Shown one piece after another: positions 8,770 to 17,174 of a DNA stretch of 64,000 bases. The DNA is from Bacteroidota bacterium (GTDB taxonomy: Bacteria > Bacteroidota > Bacteroidia > Chitinophagales > Chitinophagaceae). Below the pieces are notes generated by a model that saw nothing but the letters and a program-made list of their open reading frames with translations, searched no databases and had not been told where the DNA came from. The stretch is taken from the NCBI GenBank assembly GCA_030706735.1, contig JAUZNZ010000024.1, positions 1 through 64,000 on the forward strand. The letters run 5' to 3'. The position numbers and the translations under genes are program-made. Position 1 is the first letter of the stretch. Every line of letters starts with the position of its first letter.

Positions 8770-9477
8770 TCAGGCCAGGAGGCAAAAAATGGTGGGTTGT
8801 TTGTTAAGGTCGGGGAGCGGCCCTGCTTTCCATTCGGCAACGGTTCGCGTACGGATGAACTCCATCGGCCCCGTCAGGTTGGCGGCGATGCAGATCTTCG
8901 TCGAAGGGCGACAGACTTGCAGAATGGTTTCGAACAGCTGATTATTGCGGTAGGGGGTATCCATGAAAATTTCGGTGCAATGCCTGGCCTGGGAATCGTT
9001 CTCTAATTCGCGGAGCGATCTGGCCCGACCCGGAGCATCCACCGGCAGATATCCGCTGAACCGGAATTGTTGTCCATTCAGGCCGCTGGCCATCAGGGCA
9101 AGCAGAATGGAACTGGGCCCCACGAGGGGAACGACGGTGGCGTCGGCCCGATGTGCCGCATCCGTCAATAACTGACCGGGATCGGCGATGCCCGGGCAGC
9201 CTGCCTCACTGATCAGCCCGATCGTTTTGCCCGCCTTCAGTTTTTCGCCGAATACCTGTCTCAGCTCTTCCTCGGCCTTGTGTAGGGTATACCATTCATA
9301 ATCGTCGATCACCATTTCCCGCCATAACGACTTCAGGTAACGGCGCGCGCTGCGTTCATTTTCCACGAAGAAGACCTGGCAGGTCTTGATGGCATCCAGC
9401 AGGTAGGGTGGCAACACATGGAGGGAGGCCTCGTCGAGGAAGGCAGGGATCAGGTAGAGTGTCGCTCTGTTCGTCAT
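8770..9477 (-). CDS. RsmI-like SAM-dependent methyltransferase (tetrapyrrole methylase fold)
   Basis: The 235-residue protein has the tetrapyrrole-methylase fold of the RsmI family, which methylates C1402 ribose in 16S rRNA. Visible motifs are ISEAGCPGIADPG, VPLVGPSSILLALMASGLNG and MDTPYRNN. It is shorter than classical RsmI (about 280 residues) and has a diverged N-terminus (LYLIPAFLDEASL), as seen in the second RsmI-like paralogue of many Bacteroidota. The rRNA target is therefore uncertain. It starts 3 bp after the EI24 gene and is probably translated from the same message. Confidence 0.8.
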   Translation of the reverse strand: MTNRATLYLIPAFLDEASLHVLPPYLLDAIKTCQVFFVENERSARRYLKSLWREMVIDDYEWYTLHKAEEELRQVFGEKLKAGKTIGLISEAGCPGIADPGQLLTDAAHRADATVVPLVGPSSILLALMASGLNGQQFRFSGYLPVDAPGRARSLRELENDSQARHCTEIFMDTPYRNNQLFETILQVCRPSTKICIAANLTGPMEFIRTRTVAEWKAGPLPDLNKQPTIFCLLA

Positions 9478-9480
9478 TCG

Positions 9481-10227
9481 TTATTCCAGGTTCTGGTGAT
9501 AGAGACTGATCGTGGCAGCGATCACGGCATAGGAAGGGGCCAGGAAGGGCACGAAATTCATCAGGTAAAAGACCATCCCGTTCCCGATCGCGTATCCCTT
9601 GTGCTGACCGATGAAGGCAATGCTTGCCGACGGCGAAAGCTGGTGCCGCTGGCAGCTATAGTCCAGCATCGAAAATCCATAATAGTAGCATTCCACGAAG
9701 ATCGAAATAACGGGAGTGATCCAGCCGACGACGGGGAAGAAGGAGAGGATCAGGATAGAGACGGTATAAACGGTCTGCCAAAGACTGTTCCGCAAGGCCA
9801 GGCCGATCCCTCTCTTCACATCCTTGACCAGGACATCGAACTGGAAAGTGAATTCCTTGCCACGGATCAGCGCTTCCGTGAGTTCGCTGAGATAAGCAAA
9901 GAGAGGCGATCCGATGATCAGGAAAAGGTATTTGAAGAGGGAAAAATAAAAAAATACAAGCACCAGCCTGACCATAATCCCGCCCATCAGGAAAAAGAAG
10001 CTTAATAAGGCGCTTTGCTGGTGGCGCAGGAAGCGTTCAATGTCGATCGCCCGGCTAAGCCAGGATACGGCCGTCTCCGCGGAATTCCAGAAAAAGTACA
10101 GGCCTACGGCGAACAGGGCGGTATAGAGGATACCCGGAATGATGATCCATTTCCACAGCTTATGCCGGCTTACGAACTGGTGCGCCCTGGAATAGGCCTG
10201 AAAGGCTATGACGATTTCCTTTAGCAA
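9481..10227 (-). CDS. EI24 domain-containing (CysZ-like) membrane protein
   Basis: The 248-residue integral membrane protein has four or more hydrophobic segments, including IIIPGILYTALFAVGLYFFW, a central FFFLMGGIMVRLVLVFFYFS and a VSILILSFFPVVGWITPVIS helix. The order and the C-terminal SYAVIAATISLYHQNLE fit the EI24/CysZ family. CysZ imports sulfate in proteobacteria; no sulfate genes lie nearby, so the substrate is unknown. The only plausible start is a TTG giving MLKEIVIAFQAY, because no in-frame ATG precedes the conserved region. A -7 box TAAGTTTG is present on the minus strand at 10284-10277. Confidence 0.78.
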   Translation of the reverse strand: MLKEIVIAFQAYSRAHQFVSRHKLWKWIIIPGILYTALFAVGLYFFWNSAETAVSWLSRAIDIERFLRHQQSALLSFFFLMGGIMVRLVLVFFYFSLFKYLFLIIGSPLFAYLSELTEALIRGKEFTFQFDVLVKDVKRGIGLALRNSLWQTVYTVSILILSFFPVVGWITPVISIFVECYYYGFSMLDYSCQRHQLSPSASIAFIGQHKGYAIGNGMVFYLMNFVPFLAPSYAVIAATISLYHQNLE

Positions 10228-10285
10228 ACGGTTTTCGTTTTAGCTTTGTTTGGTGTAACGGATAGATTCACTCCTTCAAACTTAA

Positions 10286-10930
10286 ATGATTTATTTGGTG
10301 GCAGAAATTAAAAAGCTGGATAATTCCTTTTACGACAGGAAAGACGTTCTCCGGATCGCCCGTGAGTTGCTCGGCAAGATCGTCATCACCCATTTCGATC
10401 GCAAGCGCAGCTCGGGACGGATCGTGGAGACCGAGGCCTATCACGGCGAGGTCGATAAGGCTTCGCATGCGTATGGCGGCAGACGCACGCGCCGCACGGA
10501 GGTCATGTTCGGGGAGGCGGGCACGGCCTATGTTTATTTATGTTATGGCATTCATCATCTGTTCAATGTAGTGACCAATAAAAAGGATGTTCCGCATGCG
10601 ATCCTGATCCGCGCGCTGGAGCCGTTGGAGGGCATCCCCCTCATGCTTCGCCGGACAGGCAAGGCCCGGTTGGATCACACGCTGACCCGCGGTCCGGGAA
10701 ATGTATCCCGGGCGCTTGGTCTCCAAACGCTGCATACGGGCACGTCACTCACCGGCGATCAACTCTATATTGCCGATGACGGTTTCCGGCTTCGGAAAGA
10801 CGAGATCGGCGTATCCGCGCGGATCGGGGTTGACTATGCGGAAGAGGATGCGATCCTGCCCTATCGCTATTTCGTAAAAGGGAACAAATTTGTGAGCGGC
10901 CCGAAGCGTTTGGGCGGATCGGGTGGATAG
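10286..10930 (+). CDS. DNA-3-methyladenine glycosylase (AAG/MPG family)
   Basis: The 214-residue enzyme removes alkylated and deaminated purines at the first step of base-excision repair. It matches the Mpg/AAG family: GRIVETEAYHGEVDKASHA contains the catalytic glutamate, followed by FGEAGTAYVYLCYGIHHLFN and the substrate-pocket region AILIRALEP. Family length is about 200 residues. A -7 box TAGCTTTG (10241-10248) lies about 37 bp upstream, in the short gap shared with the divergent EI24 gene. Its end is 4 bp from the end of the convergent PorP/SprF gene. Confidence 0.93.
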   Translation: MIYLVAEIKKLDNSFYDRKDVLRIARELLGKIVITHFDRKRSSGRIVETEAYHGEVDKASHAYGGRRTRRTEVMFGEAGTAYVYLCYGIHHLFNVVTNKKDVPHAILIRALEPLEGIPLMLRRTGKARLDHTLTRGPGNVSRALGLQTLHTGTSLTGDQLYIADDGFRLRKDEIGVSARIGVDYAEEDAILPYRYFVKGNKFVSGPKRLGGSGG

Positions 10931-10934
10931 GGGA

Positions 10935-11966
10935 TCAGAAATGGGGGCAGGGTACGGCGTGGTGCCCATTCGAGGCCTTCTTGATGTAGATGAGGGAGAT
11001 CTCGACGCCGCCCCGGCTTTGTGACGCCGTTTGCAGGGAGGATACGTTCACGTCGTAGGTCAGGCCGAGGTTGAAATCGCCGTAGTCGAGCCCGACATAG
11101 GGGATGACCGCGTCGGTGACATTGCTGAACCGTCCCCAAAGTCCCGCATAAAAATTGACGGGGTAGGTCTCGTCGGCGCTCGCGCTGACTTCCCATGCGC
11201 CCCCGAGAACGAAATCATGCGCTCCCGCCTGGCTGTTGAAAAGGCCGCTGACATAGAGGGTGCTGGAGGAACCGGTCACAGGGAAGAAGCCTCCGCCGTG
11301 AAAAGTATAGCGGGTGGGTACGTTGATCGTGTCGACCCCAAGAAAGCTCTCTTTGGGATGATTGAGATGATAGGCAGAAGCCCCGAAGTAATAGTTATTA
11401 TTGCCGTTGCTCGACGCATTATAGAGCACGCCGAGATTCATGTCGAAATAGTGAACGCTCACGAACTGTGAGTTGATCGGTTCGCTGGGTGAACGGAGCC
11501 AGGTGCCATCCAGTTGCAACCCATCTTCAAAGGTGAGTCGGGTGCCATCCAGGCTTTTATTGGCATAGGCGCCCTGGAATCCTATTCCGATCTGGTGCAG
11601 GCCATCTTCATCCAGGCTCTTATGGTAGGACGTGGAAAGGGCGATGAAGTTGCTGGTCAGGATCCCGCTGGCGGTGCGATCGGTCATCGCCATGACGCCG
11701 ATGCCCCAGGTATCATTTTCGGGCAGCCTGCCACTGAGCAGGTGGCCGTCGACGGAGATCGTCGAGGTAATGAAGGCATTGTTGATCGCGGGCCACTGAT
11801 TCCGGTAGTTGCCGGCCACGCGCACATCCCCATTGAATTTTCCTGTCATGGCCGGATTAAGGGTAAGCGGAGAGGCGAAGAACTGGGAAAACCCGGGATC
11901 CTGCGCCCAAGATCCGTTCGCCATCAGGGTCGCAAAGAGGGATAAGATGATAAGTCTCTTAGTCAT
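10935..11966 (-). CDS. PorP/SprF family type IX secretion outer-membrane protein
   Basis: The 343-residue protein has a signal peptide ending near NGSWAQDPG, followed by QFFASPLTLNPAMTGKFNGD and AGNYRNQWPAI, which are hallmarks of PorP/SprF proteins. The rest is a beta-barrel rich in alternating aromatic strands. Family members anchor gliding or type IX cargo at the cell surface and often sit beside large adhesin genes; this one stands alone between a repair gene and upp. It is probably one of several paralogues. The 163 bp upstream (11967-12129) show no gene or clear signal. Confidence 0.9.
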   Translation of the reverse strand: MTKRLIILSLFATLMANGSWAQDPGFSQFFASPLTLNPAMTGKFNGDVRVAGNYRNQWPAINNAFITSTISVDGHLLSGRLPENDTWGIGVMAMTDRTASGILTSNFIALSTSYHKSLDEDGLHQIGIGFQGAYANKSLDGTRLTFEDGLQLDGTWLRSPSEPINSQFVSVHYFDMNLGVLYNASSNGNNNYYFGASAYHLNHPKESFLGVDTINVPTRYTFHGGGFFPVTGSSSTLYVSGLFNSQAGAHDFVLGGAWEVSASADETYPVNFYAGLWGRFSNVTDAVIPYVGLDYGDFNLGLTYDVNVSSLQTASQSRGGVEISLIYIKKASNGHHAVPCPHF

Positions 11967-12129
11967 AAACAGTTACAGGTCACTCGTGATCAATAAGTAC
12001 AATTCGCCGGTCTAGAATAGACGGAAAAAACGATCAAACGGTTGGTTGGGATAGGAGATTGAGTCAGGAAAAGTAGGAAAAAATAGGGACAAAAGCAAAA
12101 TCAGGCGCCGAAATCGGGCCGTCGGAGGA

Positions 12130-12780
12130 TCAGATTTGGGCCTTGTTGCCGAAGGCCAGATCGCCCGCATCTCCCAGGCCGGGGACGATATACCCTTTGG
12201 CCGTGAGCTCGTCGTCTATATCCCCGCACCAGATCTTGCAATTCGGCTCGGTCCGCAGGACGTATTCGATCCCGACGGTGCAGGCGATGGCCACCACCAC
12301 ATGGATCTCGGACGGGTGTCCCTCCTCGCGCAGGAACTGGATGGTCTTGACCAGCGAGGCGCCGGTAGCCAGCATCGGATCGGAGATGATGACCACGCGC
12401 CCCTCCAGTTCAGGGCAGGAGACATAGTCGAGGCTGATCTCGAAACTCCCATCGCGCTGGTGCTTGCGATAGGCGGAAATGAATGCGTTGTCGGCCTTGT
12501 CGAAATAATTAAGCAGGCCCTGGTGCATGGGGAGGCCGGCCCGGAGGATGGTCGCAATGACCGGTTGGTCCCGCAGTGTCTTGCAAACCGCGGTGCCGAG
12601 CGGGGTCTGCACGTCCTTTTCGTCGAAACGCAGGCCTTTGCTGATCTCATAGGCGGCCACTTCGGCAATGCGTTCCAGGTTGCGGCGGAACCGCATCCGG
12701 TCGCCCTGCATGTCGACGTCCCTCAGCTCACTGATCCAGTCGCTTAACAGGGAATATTGCTCGCTTAAATTGACGACCAT
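12130..12780 (-). CDS. upp: Uracil phosphoribosyltransferase
   Basis: The 216-residue enzyme converts uracil and PRPP to UMP in pyrimidine salvage. The PRPP loop VVIISDPMLATGASLVKTI and the uracil-binding C-terminus YIVPGLGDAGDLAFG are both clear. I chose the ATG at 12780 (MVVNLSEQYSLLSDW) because it gives normal family length; an upstream ATG at 12855 would add 25 residues and overlap the divergent anmK start. A minus-strand TAGGTTTG (12809-12802) lies 21 bp before the chosen start and supports it. Confidence 0.93.
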   Translation of the reverse strand: MVVNLSEQYSLLSDWISELRDVDMQGDRMRFRRNLERIAEVAAYEISKGLRFDEKDVQTPLGTAVCKTLRDQPVIATILRAGLPMHQGLLNYFDKADNAFISAYRKHQRDGSFEISLDYVSCPELEGRVVIISDPMLATGASLVKTIQFLREEGHPSEIHVVVAIACTVGIEYVLRTEPNCKIWCGDIDDELTAKGYIVPGLGDAGDLAFGNKAQI

Positions 12781-12853
12781 AAGGCTGCTGCTTTGACCGG
12801 GCAAACCTACGCCAAAAATGGGAAAATCGTTCGCCCGGCTTACATTTGTCCCC

Positions 12854-13957
12854 ATGGTCTATAAAATCATCGGGCTGATGAGCGGGAGCTCCCTGGACGG
12901 GCTGGACATCGCGTATGTGCACTTGCAGGAGAATGCCGGCAAATGGGAATACCAGTTCATCCATACGGCCTGCCATCCCTATTCGGCGCCATGGAGGGAG
13001 CGGCTGGCCGGCGCTCCGGGATTGACCGCGTCCGACTACCTGCTCCTGCATGTGGAATATGGGCACTGGCTGGGGGACCAGGTGCTGAAATTCATTGCCG
13101 ATCATGACCTGGCCTACCAGGTGCAATTGATCGTCAGTCACGGACATACGAGCTTCCACCAGCCGGCGCGAAGGATGACGGCCCAACTCGGGGATGGCGC
13201 CGCCCTGGCCGCGTCGACCGGGATCAATGTCGTGAGCGATCTGCGCGCCATGGACGTGGCGCTTGGCGGACAAGGGGCGCCGATCGTGCCGGTGGGGGAA
13301 AAACTATTGTTTGGCGGCACGGAGTTGTTCCTCAACCTGGGTGGCATCGCCAATGTCTCTTCGCATGGAGGGCATGCGGGGGAGGCCTTGTTCACGGCCT
13401 TCGACGTTTGTCCGGCAAACCGGGTGCTCAACCTGTTGTCGGCGGAGGCCGGAAGGGCCTATGATCAGGGAGGTTCGTTGGCGGCCACCGGCCGGGTCGA
13501 TCGCGCATTGCTCGAACGACTGAATGCATTGCCTTATTACGCCATGGGATATCCGAAATCGCTGGATAATGCATTTGGAACGGATACGGTCTATCCGATG
13601 ATCCGGGATGCGATGCGGGGGAATGTGGCCGACGCGTTATGCACCTATGTGGAGCATATTGCCGTGCAGGTGTCGGGGGCCGTAGCCTGTTTGAAGTCCG
13701 GCGGCGAAAGCCGGATGCTGGTCACCGGCGGTGGCGTGCATAACCATTTCCTGGTTGACCGCTTACGCGGACACTTGCTGCCATTGGGCGTCACGCTGAT
13801 CGTGCCGGACGCGGTGCTGGCCGACTACAAGGAGGCGTTGGTCATGGCGTTGATCGGGGTCTTGCGCTGGCGGGAAGAGAACAATGTGCTGGCCTCCGTG
13901 ACGGGCGCCCGCCGAAATAGTATCGGCGGGGCCGTCTGGATGGGTCAGGAGGTTTAG
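12854..13957 (+). CDS. anmK: Anhydro-N-acetylmuramic acid kinase
   Basis: AnmK hydrolyses and phosphorylates 1,6-anhydro-MurNAc to MurNAc-6-phosphate in cell-wall recycling. The N-terminal phosphate loop LMSGSSLDGLDIAYVHL, the acidic GQGAPIVPVGEKLLF and the ATP-site LVTGGGVHNHFL are diagnostic. The 367-residue length is right. The ATG at 12854 lies 5 bp after a TACATTTG box (12841-12848), which points to a leaderless start; an upstream ATG at 12818 would place the box inside the coding region. Its stop shares TTAG with the convergent lipoprotein gene. Confidence 0.93.
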   Translation: MVYKIIGLMSGSSLDGLDIAYVHLQENAGKWEYQFIHTACHPYSAPWRERLAGAPGLTASDYLLLHVEYGHWLGDQVLKFIADHDLAYQVQLIVSHGHTSFHQPARRMTAQLGDGAALAASTGINVVSDLRAMDVALGGQGAPIVPVGEKLLFGGTELFLNLGGIANVSSHGGHAGEALFTAFDVCPANRVLNLLSAEAGRAYDQGGSLAATGRVDRALLERLNALPYYAMGYPKSLDNAFGTDTVYPMIRDAMRGNVADALCTYVEHIAVQVSGAVACLKSGGESRMLVTGGGVHNHFLVDRLRGHLLPLGVTLIVPDAVLADYKEALVMALIGVLRWREENNVLASVTGARRNSIGGAVWMGQEV

Positions 13958-14808
13958 TGAGGCGCTGCCGGCGTGGATGCATTGACAACCGGCCATTTGT
14001 TTGGCCCGATGCTCACAGCCTTGGTTGATCCGCGATGGCTGGAATCCGGGCCGTAGTAATATAACGGCCATCCGTTGTACGACAACTGGCTCTTGCCAAA
14101 CACGGCGGTGGTGGTCAGCAACGTCTTGTTCAGCAGCGAGGGCGCCACCATGCTCGTCGTATCATAGATCGGAAACACGCCATTGTTACTGAAGTCCGAT
14201 TTGGTGAACTTGTTATGGTTGGCGCTGTCGATGGCAAAAAGATAAAGGGTCGCTCCCCAGGCATCGGTAAAATACGTGCTGTTGCCCGTACCGAGGGCGG
14301 AGGGCGCAATATAATTCTTGCCGTCCAGTCCGACGAGCTGGGTGCTGCCCAGCATGAGGGTATAGTCAGGCTTGGCGACAAAAAAGACACCGTTTACTCC
14401 GTCTCCGGTTACCACGCCCGCGCCTTCCTGCACGCCGCCCGGTGAAAAATTATACAAAGGCCAGCCTTTATACGTCAACTGCGTTTTGTTTTCCGACGTT
14501 TTGATCGTGGAGAAATCGGCCAGGTTCAGGCCGCTGCCGATCTGCGCTGCCGTCAAATTGGAATCCATCAAAACGGGCCAGTTCACTTCGCAATTCCCGA
14601 CGCAATTGCTTTGCCCCTTCACGTCGTTGATGAAAAAATAAAGGGCATGTCCATTCTTGTCCACGAGGTAATTTCCCAGCGTGGCGCTCGTCTTCAACTG
14701 CACGTGGAGGGCCGGAGGCGGCGGATTCGTGGAATTGTTGTTCTTGGAACAGCTACTGGCACAGAGGAATAAGCAAATCGCTGCCGCGATCACAGATGTG
14801 TTTTTCAT
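13954..14808 (-). CDS. Lipoprotein with two secreted-repeat (PF03640-like) domains
   Basis: I chose the ATG at 14808 because it gives a clean lipoprotein signal with lipobox CASSC (Cys20); the frame extends 10 codons further upstream. The mature protein has two homologous halves of the COG4315 secreted-repeat type. The first reads KNGHALYFFINDVKGQSNC and TYKGWPLYNFSPG. The second reads AWGATLYLFAIDSANHNK and SYNGWPLYYYGPD. Only the first keeps the usual Cys pair (SNCVGNCEVNWPVL). The family is often found with heme- or quinone-linked redox proteins, but no biochemical role is established. It probably sits on the outer side of a membrane. Confidence 0.8.
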   Translation of the reverse strand: MKNTSVIAAAICLFLCASSCSKNNNSTNPPPPALHVQLKTSATLGNYLVDKNGHALYFFINDVKGQSNCVGNCEVNWPVLMDSNLTAAQIGSGLNLADFSTIKTSENKTQLTYKGWPLYNFSPGGVQEGAGVVTGDGVNGVFFVAKPDYTLMLGSTQLVGLDGKNYIAPSALGTGNSTYFTDAWGATLYLFAIDSANHNKFTKSDFSNNGVFPIYDTTSMVAPSLLNKTLLTTTAVFGKSQLSYNGWPLYYYGPDSSHRGSTKAVSIGPNKWPVVNASTPAAPH

Positions 14809-14990
14809 TTTAATGAGTAATTTGTTTTGTTTGATCAATAATGTTCACTTGCCCGCAAATGCGGGATACAGGGGTATGAACGTCTGCTGATCATGGATGG
14901 GTTGCTCGTAAATGGGAGAATTTACTTCTTGGGCCTGAGGCAACCTTCTGCGCCCGGCAGGCGTTGCGGAGGCCTGTGACCGGGATGGGT

Positions 14991-15749
14991 CTATAATCCC
15001 AGCACGCCCTTCAGCTTGGTATAGCCCGACTTGCTGACCGGCACGCGGGCGCCCGATTGGAGGAGGCAGAGGTGACTGTCCTTCTCATACGGATCGATGC
15101 GCGTCACCTGCTGGATATTCAGGATATAGGAGCGATGCGTACGTACGAATTGGGCCGGGTCGAGGGTCTGCTCGAAATAACCCATCGTCTTGTTCTTCAG
15201 GAACACTCCATTCTTCGTATGGATCTTGACATAATCGTCTGAGGCTTCCAGGTAGTGGACGTCTTCCACGGGGATGATCTTGATCTTGCCCCCTGTCTTC
15301 ACGACGATGCGCCTGCTTTGAGAAGGGGAGGCGGCTACCGTGTCCAGCAAGGCCTGGGTATTTGGATTGGAGGGGGAGGCGGGGTCGGCATCCGCGGCGC
15401 GTTGGTCCAGCCACTTCTGCACGGCCTTGTCGAAGCGCTGTTTGTTGAAGGGCTTGAGCAAATAATCCACGGCATGGCTCTCGAAAGCGCGGATGGCATA
15501 TTCGTCGAAGGCCGTGGTGAAAATGACGGCCGGGGGTTCTTCGATGAGCTCAAGCATTTCAAAGCCGTTGATCTTCGGCATCTGGATGTCGAGGAAAATG
15601 AGGTCCGGCTTGTGCTGCTGGATGGCCTTCAGTCCTTCGAACCCGTCGCTGCATTCCTGCGCCACCTTGATCTGCGGATAGGCTTGCAGGTATTCCTGGA
15701 TGATCAGTCTGGCCAGTGGCTCGTCGTCGATGATGATCGCTTGTATCAT
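14991..15749 (-). CDS. LytTR-family response regulator
   Basis: The 252-residue protein has an N-terminal receiver domain (IIIDDEPLARLIIQEYL, phospho-acceptor Asp54 in IFLDIQMPKING, and VDYLLKPFNKQRF) and a C-terminal LytTR DNA-binding domain (VEDVHYLEASDDYVKIH, FVRTHRSYILN). The ATG at 15749 overlaps the kinase stop by 4 bp, showing translational coupling; the frame is open further upstream, but only antisense to the kinase. It is the last gene of a four-gene minus-strand operon. Targets are probably envelope genes, given the LiaF-like protein upstream (inference). The 182 bp after it contain no gene. Confidence 0.93.
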   Translation of the reverse strand: MIQAIIIDDEPLARLIIQEYLQAYPQIKVAQECSDGFEGLKAIQQHKPDLIFLDIQMPKINGFEMLELIEEPPAVIFTTAFDEYAIRAFESHAVDYLLKPFNKQRFDKAVQKWLDQRAADADPASPSNPNTQALLDTVAASPSQSRRIVVKTGGKIKIIPVEDVHYLEASDDYVKIHTKNGVFLKNKTMGYFEQTLDPAQFVRTHRSYILNIQQVTRIDPYEKDSHLCLLQSGARVPVSKSGYTKLKGVLGL

Positions 15750-16786
15750 TGGGGAATTTTCACGATGGTGATAAATTGGTTGGTATTCTCCACGCTGGTC
15801 GTCAACAGGTCGCTCCGGGCGAACAGCAGGTAAAGTCTTCGTTGTATCGAGCTCAGGCCAAAACCGGTGCCTTGCTTCGGGCGGGACGTTTCGGGATCGA
15901 AGGGATTCTGCACCGAGATGACGGCATAGTTCCCTTCGGCGCGCGCACGGATCGTGATCGTTACGTCGTCGGTCGTATCGTACAGCCCGAACTTGATGGC
16001 ATTTTCCACGATGGGCTGCAGCAGCATCGGCGGCAGCCGCAGCGCCATGCTGTCCTCGTCGTGATCGATCTCGGCGGATAGCCGATGGCCGAACCGGACT
16101 TTCTCGATGTCCAGGTAGAGCTGCAGGTACTGCAGTTCTTCGGCTAAGGGCACCCACTGTTGTTCTTCTTTCTTCAGATTGCCGCGCAGGAAGTCGGACA
16201 ACTGCTGGATCATCTTGCGGGCTTGCTCGGGCCTGCTCCCGATCAATGCGCTGATGGAGTTGAGGCTGTTGAACAGGAAGTGTGGCGCAAGCTGCTGGCG
16301 CAGCTTGAAGAGTTCCGCCTCCCTGGACAGCCGTTCGGCGTCGGTCTTGCGCTGCATGTTCTGCTGCTCCTCTTCCGAGCTGTACCACAGGACGCTGAGG
16401 ATCGCCATGCACCCGACCTGGAGAAATACATTGTCGAACCGGACCAGCCAGGAACGGGAGAAGAAGGCCGCATAACCGGGGCTCATCGAGCCCAGCGCAG
16501 GGACCAGGATCCACTTGCAGGCGAGGACGACCAGCGCGCTCAGACTGAGGCTGAGGAACAGGATATACCAATACCGATCCTTTTTAGGCAGGTAATATTG
16601 CAGGTTATTGCTCACAAAGCCGCAGGCCAGCGCCAGTATCGCATTGGTCACGATGCTGTCCGCCATCGCCGTCTTCAGGTCCAGTCCGAAATTGGTCAAC
16701 AGGATCGTCTGCAGCAGGGACCATATCATCCACCAGCTGACGAAGGCGAGCAGGAATTTTCCGATCGATAAGGGAGATCTGGCCAA
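15746..16786 (-). CDS. LytS-type sensor histidine kinase (His_kinase family)
   Basis: The 346-residue protein has four predicted membrane helices in the first 135 residues, a short coiled coil, and then the HisKA-like phospho-acceptor LAPHFLFNSLNSI (His169). The ATPase part has the N box QPIVENAIKFGL and the G box GTGFGLSSIQRRL. There is no separate sensor domain, so it probably senses through its membrane helices or a partner protein. The LiaF-like protein two genes upstream is a candidate partner, because LiaF proteins hold LiaS-type kinases inactive in Firmicutes. It starts 11 bp after the DUF4288 gene. Confidence 0.92.
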   Translation of the reverse strand: MARSPLSIGKFLLAFVSWWMIWSLLQTILLTNFGLDLKTAMADSIVTNAILALACGFVSNNLQYYLPKKDRYWYILFLSLSLSALVVLACKWILVPALGSMSPGYAAFFSRSWLVRFDNVFLQVGCMAILSVLWYSSEEEQQNMQRKTDAERLSREAELFKLRQQLAPHFLFNSLNSISALIGSRPEQARKMIQQLSDFLRGNLKKEEQQWVPLAEELQYLQLYLDIEKVRFGHRLSAEIDHDEDSMALRLPPMLLQPIVENAIKFGLYDTTDDVTITIRARAEGNYAVISVQNPFDPETSRPKQGTGFGLSSIQRRLYLLFARSDLLTTSVENTNQFITIVKIPQ

Positions 16787-16797
16787 AGGAGGTCGTT

Positions 16798-17157
16798 TTA
16801 CAACAGCTCTAAAAATTTGTGGGTGGTATTCAACCGGATATGGGCGGCTTTTTTATTGGTTAGTTCGATATAAAGATTTGGATTGTCCGTCTCCTGGATC
16901 CTCGAATAAAGTTCTGCGCCATCCAGCAATCCGCTAAGCTTGTAGAGTTCCGCGACGTTGATGAACTTCCATTGCACCAGTTTCTGCTCCTGGTTATAGA
17001 AGCCTTCCTGTTCACGTTCACCGAGAATGACGGCCTTGGCAAAGGCCACTTCTTCATTGGCCGCGGAGATCAACCGCAGCTGCTCATCGAATTGCGGGGT
17101 ATGCTGCCCTTCGCCGCAGATGATCCGGAATACCAGTTTGCCAAGATACCAGTTCAT
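16798..17157 (-). CDS. DUF4288 domain protein
   Basis: The 119-residue soluble protein begins MNWYLGKLVFRIICGEG and has the conserved pattern EQLRLISAANEEVAFAKA and WKFINVAELY that marks DUF4288, a small alpha/beta family of unknown function. It has no signal peptide or membrane helix and should be cytoplasmic. It lies 17 bp after the LiaF-like gene and 11 bp before the kinase, inside the regulatory operon, which suggests a role in the same signalling pathway, though none is known. Confidence 0.75.
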   Translation of the reverse strand: MNWYLGKLVFRIICGEGQHTPQFDEQLRLISAANEEVAFAKAVILGEREQEGFYNQEQKLVQWKFINVAELYKLSGLLDGAELYSRIQETDNPNLYIELTNKKAAHIRLNTTHKFLELL

Positions 17158-17174
17158 AACAGTCAGATTTGCGT

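Noticed and set aside
14910-14990. A terminator after the LytTR regulator gene
   Set aside because: Partial complementarity (GCAAC/GTTGC with an inner CTGC/GCAG) exists but is interrupted and has no T-run on the minus strand.
14991-16571. A 526-codon minus-strand frame that would extend the LytTR regulator far upstream
   Set aside because: The first half is antisense-frame sequence over the histidine kinase with no domain pattern. The regulator's receiver domain starts cleanly at the ATG at 15749, which overlaps the kinase stop by 4 bp.
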